This document shows, in pieces, positions 12,871 to 13,446 of a stretch of 13,446 nt of DNA. Within the stretch, counting starts at the first letter, position 1. Every line of letters starts with the position of its first letter. Under the pieces are notes generated by a model, which was given only the letters and a program-made list of their open reading frames with translations, was not told the DNA's origin and ran no database searches. A program made the translations under genes and the position numbers. The stretch comes from Euperipatoides rowelli (Eukaryota > Onychophora > Udeonychophora > Euonychophora > Peripatopsidae), in the NCBI GenBank assembly GCA_003024985.2, contig PXIH01S0041798.1; one strand, 5' to 3'.

Positions 12871-13446
12871 TTTTTTTTTTTTTATTACAATTTTTTTTAC
12901 ATTACATTAAAATATACACATATATTTCAACAATAATCTTACACATGCTAAGACAGTGAAAATTCTCAGTCAATTACTTTGACCAAACTCTAATACATGA
13001 TAAAAATCTAACAAAACATATTCTTGCTTATCTAGATTACAATGTCTCTTATTCTATAAACTCAAATCAAAGCTTATAAATACAGTAGATTGACAAATTG
13101 AATTTATCTGTCAGCCAGTGCATATCCATCTCGTAACATCTTTTTCATAGAAGTCATGTAAAAAAGATTTTTTAACCCTGTCACAATATATTACCAGTGA
13201 TGATTTATCTTTGTTACCAAATATAACACTGTTACTATAAAGCCAAACAGAATTCAGTATTAAAAACCACCATTTAAGTAAAACAGTAATTTTACTTAGT
13301 AAACCAATTATCATTTCTTCAAAAGTTGTAAAATTTTATACCGATTGCATGTTGTTACTAACTTTATTTCTTCATAAAAATGTTTAATCATTTTACACTC
13401 CAAAAACAAATGTAATTTTGTCTCTACCTTTTCTGTATGCAATTCA
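12871..13446 (-). mobile_element. 3' end of a second LINE, antisense to ATP7, cut by the window edge
   Basis: On the - strand a frameshifted reverse transcriptase C-terminus (13111-13445) is followed by about 220 nt of non-coding sequence and then AATAAAAAAAAAAAAAAG: a polyadenylation-type signal running into a poly(A) tail (T run 12871-12883 on +). Unlike the other LINE here, it has a poly(A) tail, so it belongs to a different family. The 5' part lies beyond 13446. Confidence 0.72.
13111..13445 (-). pseudogene. LINE reverse transcriptase C-terminal fragment with one frameshift
   Basis: The first piece, 13445-13311, reads EKVETKLHLFLECKMIKHFY and runs to a TGA at 13311-13313. ET--HLF-EC----FY is the zinc-knuckle-like tail (ET-EHLFF-C---FW) found after the reverse transcriptase in many LINEs. 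One base over, a second piece (13314-13111) continues with MIIGLLSK, KWWFLILNSVWLYSNSVIFG and VKKSFLHDFYEKD, ending at a stop followed by the 3' UTR. WLYSN--IFGNK parallels the IW--RN--IF block common in these tails. Function is extinct in this copy. Family membership is inferred from short motifs only. Confidence 0.65.

Larger units (their letters stand above)
8603..13446. other. ATP7 intron after the last visible exon (open to the right)
   Basis: Begins with donor GTAAAT. No sequence matching the next ATP7 exon (KTSEALAKLMSLQ in vertebrates) is visible. Contents: foldback 8679-8805, related repeat units 8880-9315, foldback 9719-9857, hAT element 11306-12445, and a LINE 3' end from 12871 to the edge. 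Stretches 9400-9700, 9860-11297 and 12454-12870 contain only AT-rich sequence, poly-T tracts (for example 10481-10497) and short open frames with no recognised similarity. Confidence 0.8.

Overview
This window is from an animal nuclear genome. It is very AT-rich and has spliced coding exons with GT/AG borders, long introns, microsatellites, and remnants of non-LTR retrotransposons and of a hAT DNA transposon. It shows no bacterial gene packing, ribosome-binding sites or operons. The residue choices in the only real gene look like an invertebrate, perhaps lophotrochozoan, sequence. That placement is a guess from protein flavour only.

The backbone is a partial P-type copper ATPase gene of the ATP7A/ATP7B family on the + strand. 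Four consecutive exons are visible: 670-831 (last heavy-metal-associated domain with its CASC copper site), 4337-4416 (linker), 4561-4723 (first transmembrane segments with a luminal loop) and 8369-8602 (next transmembrane segments with the NMD and LEH copper-entry residues). Joined, they encode about 213 residues with no stop. Their lengths (162, 80, 163 and 234 nt) and phases match human ATP7B exons 5-8 as I recall them. Upstream metal-binding domains lie left of the window. The actuator, phosphorylation and ATP-binding domains must lie to the right; no further exon is visible after 8602, so that intron exceeds 4.8 kb.

The introns hold everything else. Intron 832-4336 contains an antisense copy of the acidic ribosomal protein P2 gene (2585-2907, - strand), broken by a frameshift and a stop, plus a direct repeat on either side and a diverged local duplication. 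Intron 4724-8368 contains a 5'-truncated, multiply frameshifted LINE in gene sense (about 5124-6335) with an (AAT)n tail and a perfect 19-bp hairpin just after it. The stretch after 8602 contains a 127-bp near-perfect foldback close to the splice donor, a pair of related repeat units, a second imperfect foldback next to a CCCTAA-like patch, a complete 1140-bp hAT element with 8-bp target duplications and an antisense transposase N-terminus, and the 3' end of another LINE on the - strand running off the right edge.

I saw no clear candidate for a new multi-gene system. The points most worth a second look are the intronic foldback at 8679-8805, the hAT element with its retained BED-finger start, and the antisense RPLP2 copy with its flanking direct repeats.
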